A stretch of 15,013 nt of DNA from Chthoniobacter flavus (GTDB lineage Bacteria; Verrucomicrobiota; Verrucomicrobiia; Chthoniobacterales; Terrimicrobiaceae). Below the pieces are notes generated by a model that was given only the letters and a program-made list of their open reading frames with translations, was not told where the DNA came from and ran no database searches. Below, piece by piece: positions 13,093-15,013 of the stretch; positions within the stretch are counted from its first letter, which is position 1; the number at the start of each line of letters is the position of its first letter. The translations under genes were made by a program, and so were the position numbers. The stretch spans positions 1-15,013 of the forward strand of contig CAMDOJ010000019.1 of the NCBI GenBank assembly GCA_945903555.1, read 5' to 3'.

Positions 13093-14613
13093 ATGGAGAT
13101 CATGTCACATGGAATTTGTTTTCTCGTTGGAGCCGGTCCTGGCGATCCCCTTTTACTGACACTGAAAGCGCGCGAATGCATCGAGAGGGCTGATGTCCTC
13201 ATCTACGATTACCTTTGCAATCCGGAAATCCTGAAATGGGCACGCGAAGGGGTCGAAAAAATCTACGCTGGAAAAAAAGCAGGCGCGCATACGCTCAAGC
13301 AGGATGAAATCAACGACCTAATCGTTCAGAAAACCCGTGCAGGCAAAACGGTGACGCGACTCAAGGGGGGGGATCCTTTTCTTTTTGGACGTGGTGGCGA
13401 GGAAGCCGAGGCCCTTGTCCAAGCACGCTGCCGCTTCGAGGTGGTTCCCGGAGTGACTTCAGCGATTGGAGGCCCTGCCTATGCCGGCATTCCCGTCACA
13501 CACCGCGCACACAATACGATGCTCACCATCTTCACTGGCCATGAAGATCCGACCAAATCCGAGACCTCCCTTGACTACAAGGCCATCGCATCTGCTCCTG
13601 GCACAAAAATCATGCTCATGGGGATCGAACGTCTCTCGATCATATCGCAAGGGATGATAGCCGCTGGGATGGATGCCACTACACCTGTTGCACTCATCCG
13701 CTGGGCTACAACCGGTCGGCAAGAGACCATCACTGGCACTGTCAGCGATATCGCAGCGAAGGCCGAAGCGGCCGCATTTAAAGCCCCCGCTGTGGCTGTA
13801 TTCGGCGATGTCGTCTCGCTAAGAGACAAACTCAATTGGTTCGAGTCCAAGCCCCTCTTTGGAAAACGCATCGCCGTAACCCGTACCCGCCAGCAAGCGG
13901 GAGATCTCGTTCAACGGTTAAGGGAACTCGGGGCAGACGCCTTTGAAATGCCTACGATCAGGATCGAACCCGCTCCGAACAAACGCGAATTCTACGAAGT
14001 CGTTGCCTACAGCCATAGCTACGAGTGGATCATTTTTACGAGCCCCAATGGCGTTGATGCATTCTTTGGAGCTTTTTACGATCTTTACAAAGACGCGCGC
14101 AGTCTAGGCGCTGCACGCATTGCCGCTATCGGCCCAGCCACAGCGGAACGCGTGCGTTCCTACCGTTTTGCTGTCGACGTCCAGCCAGAAAAATACGTAG
14201 CTGAAGAAATCGTCAAGGCCCTTCAAAAGGAAGCCAGTCTCGAAAATGTGAAGGTCCTTCTCGCTCGTGCTGAAGGCGCGCGTGACGTTCTTCCCATCGA
14301 ACTCGAAAAGCTCGGAGCCATCGTCGACGAGACTATCGCTTACCGCACTGTCCCCGAAACAGAAGATGCCAGTGGCGGGATTGAGCGTTACCGCACAGAA
14401 GGGGCCGACATGGTCACTTTCACCAGTTCCTCGACAGCCGAAAATTTTCACGCCCTTGGGCTTCCTGACCATGATGGAATTCGCTTCGCGAGCATTGGAC
14501 CGGTCACATCCAAAACAATGCAGACCCTCAAAATACCCGTTGATGTGGAAGCACCTGTACACGATATCCCAGGCCTTGTCGCAAGTATTCTTAAGTTTTA
14601 CGGAAAACCGTAG
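13093..14613 (+). CDS. CobA-HemD fusion: uroporphyrinogen-III C-methyltransferase / uroporphyrinogen-III synthase
   Basis: 506 residues, two enzymes in one chain. Residues 8 to about 245 are the SAM-dependent methyltransferase that adds methyl groups at C2 and C7 of uroporphyrinogen III to give precorrin-2: VGAGPGDP (12-19), ADVLIYDYL (33-41), VTRLKGGDPFLFGRGGEE (87-104), VVPGVTSAIGGPAYAGIPVTHR (split motif, 117-138) and LIRWATTGRQ (201-210). Residues about 257-506 are HemD, which closes hydroxymethylbilane to uroporphyrinogen III: GKRIAVTRT, WIIFTSPNGVDAFF, IAAIGPATAERV, LLARAEGARDVLP, TFTSSSTAENF, SIGPVT. Such fusions feed siroheme and cobalamin synthesis directly. ATG at 13093 has AGGAG 15 bases upstream; ATG at 13102 (MSHG) is an alternative with GGAG 3 bases away. 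A G8 tract lies at 13365-13372. Confidence 0.95.
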   Translation: MEIMSHGICFLVGAGPGDPLLLTLKARECIERADVLIYDYLCNPEILKWAREGVEKIYAGKKAGAHTLKQDEINDLIVQKTRAGKTVTRLKGGDPFLFGRGGEEAEALVQARCRFEVVPGVTSAIGGPAYAGIPVTHRAHNTMLTIFTGHEDPTKSETSLDYKAIASAPGTKIMLMGIERLSIISQGMIAAGMDATTPVALIRWATTGRQETITGTVSDIAAKAEAAAFKAPAVAVFGDVVSLRDKLNWFESKPLFGKRIAVTRTRQQAGDLVQRLRELGADAFEMPTIRIEPAPNKREFYEVVAYSHSYEWIIFTSPNGVDAFFGAFYDLYKDARSLGAARIAAIGPATAERVRSYRFAVDVQPEKYVAEEIVKALQKEASLENVKVLLARAEGARDVLPIELEKLGAIVDETIAYRTVPETEDASGGIERYRTEGADMVTFTSSSTAENFHALGLPDHDGIRFASIGPVTSKTMQTLKIPVDVEAPVHDIPGLVASILKFYGKP

Positions 14614-14646
14614 CTAAATAAACGCATCCTTGCGGATCTGCTTAGC
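14613..14646. repeat. Imperfect inverted repeat after cobA-hemD
   Basis: GCTAA (14613-14617) pairs with TTAGC (14642-14646), and inside it GCATCC pairs with GGAT and GC across a TTGC loop, with a 6-base bulge on the left and a 2-base bulge on the right. It begins at the stop codon of cobA-hemD. No T-run follows, so it is at best a weak or factor-aided terminator. Confidence 0.3.
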
Positions 14647-14659
14647 GTAACATTATAGT
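14630..14659 (+). promoter_or_regulatory. Possible promoter of the PAS-domain gene
   Basis: TATAGT at 14654-14659 matches five of six -10 positions. TTGCGG at 14630-14635, 18 bases before it, matches only the TTG of the -35 box. Transcription would begin roughly 10 bases before the ATG at 14676, giving a very short leader, in line with the lack of a visible Shine-Dalgarno. Confidence 0.3.
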
Positions 14660-14675
14660 AAACTGATTCAGCTCA

Positions 14676-15013
14676 ATGACCGATTTAACTAACATAACGA
14701 GTTCGCCCTTTCTTGGAGAATCACAAACTCTTTCCAAAGTATTAACGCGGATTGAGGCCGAGCCCGCTCGAGTTTACACTGATGAATGCGGGGGTATCAT
14801 CGCCATCAACCCTGCCTTCTCATATCTCTGTGGGTACACCTTTGACGAGGTTAAAGGAAAAAAACCGGGGACTTTCTTGCAGGGTCCGGCTACCACGCAG
14901 GAAAGCATCAATATTTTGAGATTAGCTATCCAAACGGGAACACCTTGCGTGACAGAGGTTTTGAATTACCACAAGGACATGAGCATTTACCGCGTTCAGA
15001 TTGAACTTCAGCC
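14676..15013 (+). CDS. PAS-domain sensor protein, N-terminal part (3' end outside window)
   Basis: The frame is open from the ATG at 14676 to the window end, 112 full codons. After about 30 residues without a signal peptide or membrane helix comes a PAS domain: IIAINPAFSYLCGYTFDEVKG (split, 41-61), GKKPGTFLQGP (61-71), then a helix and TEVLNYHKDMSIYRVQIEL (93-111). The FLQGP and NYHKD pieces are the ones shared with LOV photoreceptor domains, but the flavin-binding cysteine of GRNCRFLQ is missing, so it belongs to the LOV-like PAS group without photochemistry. Such domains head histidine kinases, diguanylate cyclases and chemoreceptors; the output domain is beyond the window. No Shine-Dalgarno is seen before the ATG. 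Confidence 0.75.
   Translation, partial: MTDLTNITSSPFLGESQTLSKVLTRIEAEPARVYTDECGGIIAINPAFSYLCGYTFDEVKGKKPGTFLQGPATTQESINILRLAIQTGTPCVTEVLNYHKDMSIYRVQIELQ

Overview
The window is a gene-dense bacterial chromosome segment of 15 kb. It holds 14 complete protein genes and 2 partial ones at the edges, with no gap longer than about 105 bases. I see no tRNA, rRNA, CRISPR array, insertion sequence or phage gene. Gene content and codon style suggest a Gram-negative, diderm bacterium. The combination of a large periplasmic TPR protein, ExbB, two ExbDs and a membrane-anchored VWA protein, together with the IMPase subtype, fits the PVC superphylum, most likely Verrucomicrobiota. That placement is inference, not proof.

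Left part (1-5503): housekeeping genes. A truncated CbiX-type chelatase gene (1-270) runs into a minus-strand hisB-hisH-hisA cluster (2238-281). Divergent from hisB is a plus-strand pair, an inositol-monophosphatase-family gene and ispF (2341-3566), joined by an ATGA overlap. The stop codon of ispF physically overlaps the stop codon of a compact Hsp70 gene on the minus strand (5227-3563), which lies 30 bases downstream of infA (5503-5258).

Centre (5609-12274): the most interesting unit, a tightly packed plus-strand operon. It encodes a 970-residue secreted TPR protein, a second secreted protein with a small beta domain plus helical region, an ExbB/TolQ-type proton channel subunit, two different ExbD/TolR-type subunits, and a protein with a TonB-like N-terminal anchor whose C-terminus is a von Willebrand factor A domain with a recognisable MIDAS motif instead of a TonB domain. 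Four of the five junctions are 4-base ATGA overlaps or gaps under 10 bases. The genes look like one proton-motive-force-driven envelope machine: ExbB-ExbD in the inner membrane, the VWA protein as the likely energised periplasmic element, and the TPR proteins as periplasmic scaffold or adaptor. Its substrate or job cannot be read from the sequence.

Right part (12311-15013): a minus-strand coiled-coil/zinc-ribbon protein of the CT398/HP0958 type, a plus-strand fusion of uroporphyrinogen-III methyltransferase with uroporphyrinogen-III synthase (CobA-HemD), and the start of a PAS-domain sensor gene cut by the window edge. The CobA-HemD fusion and the CbiX-like gene at the other end belong to the same tetrapyrrole branch (siroheme/corrinoid).
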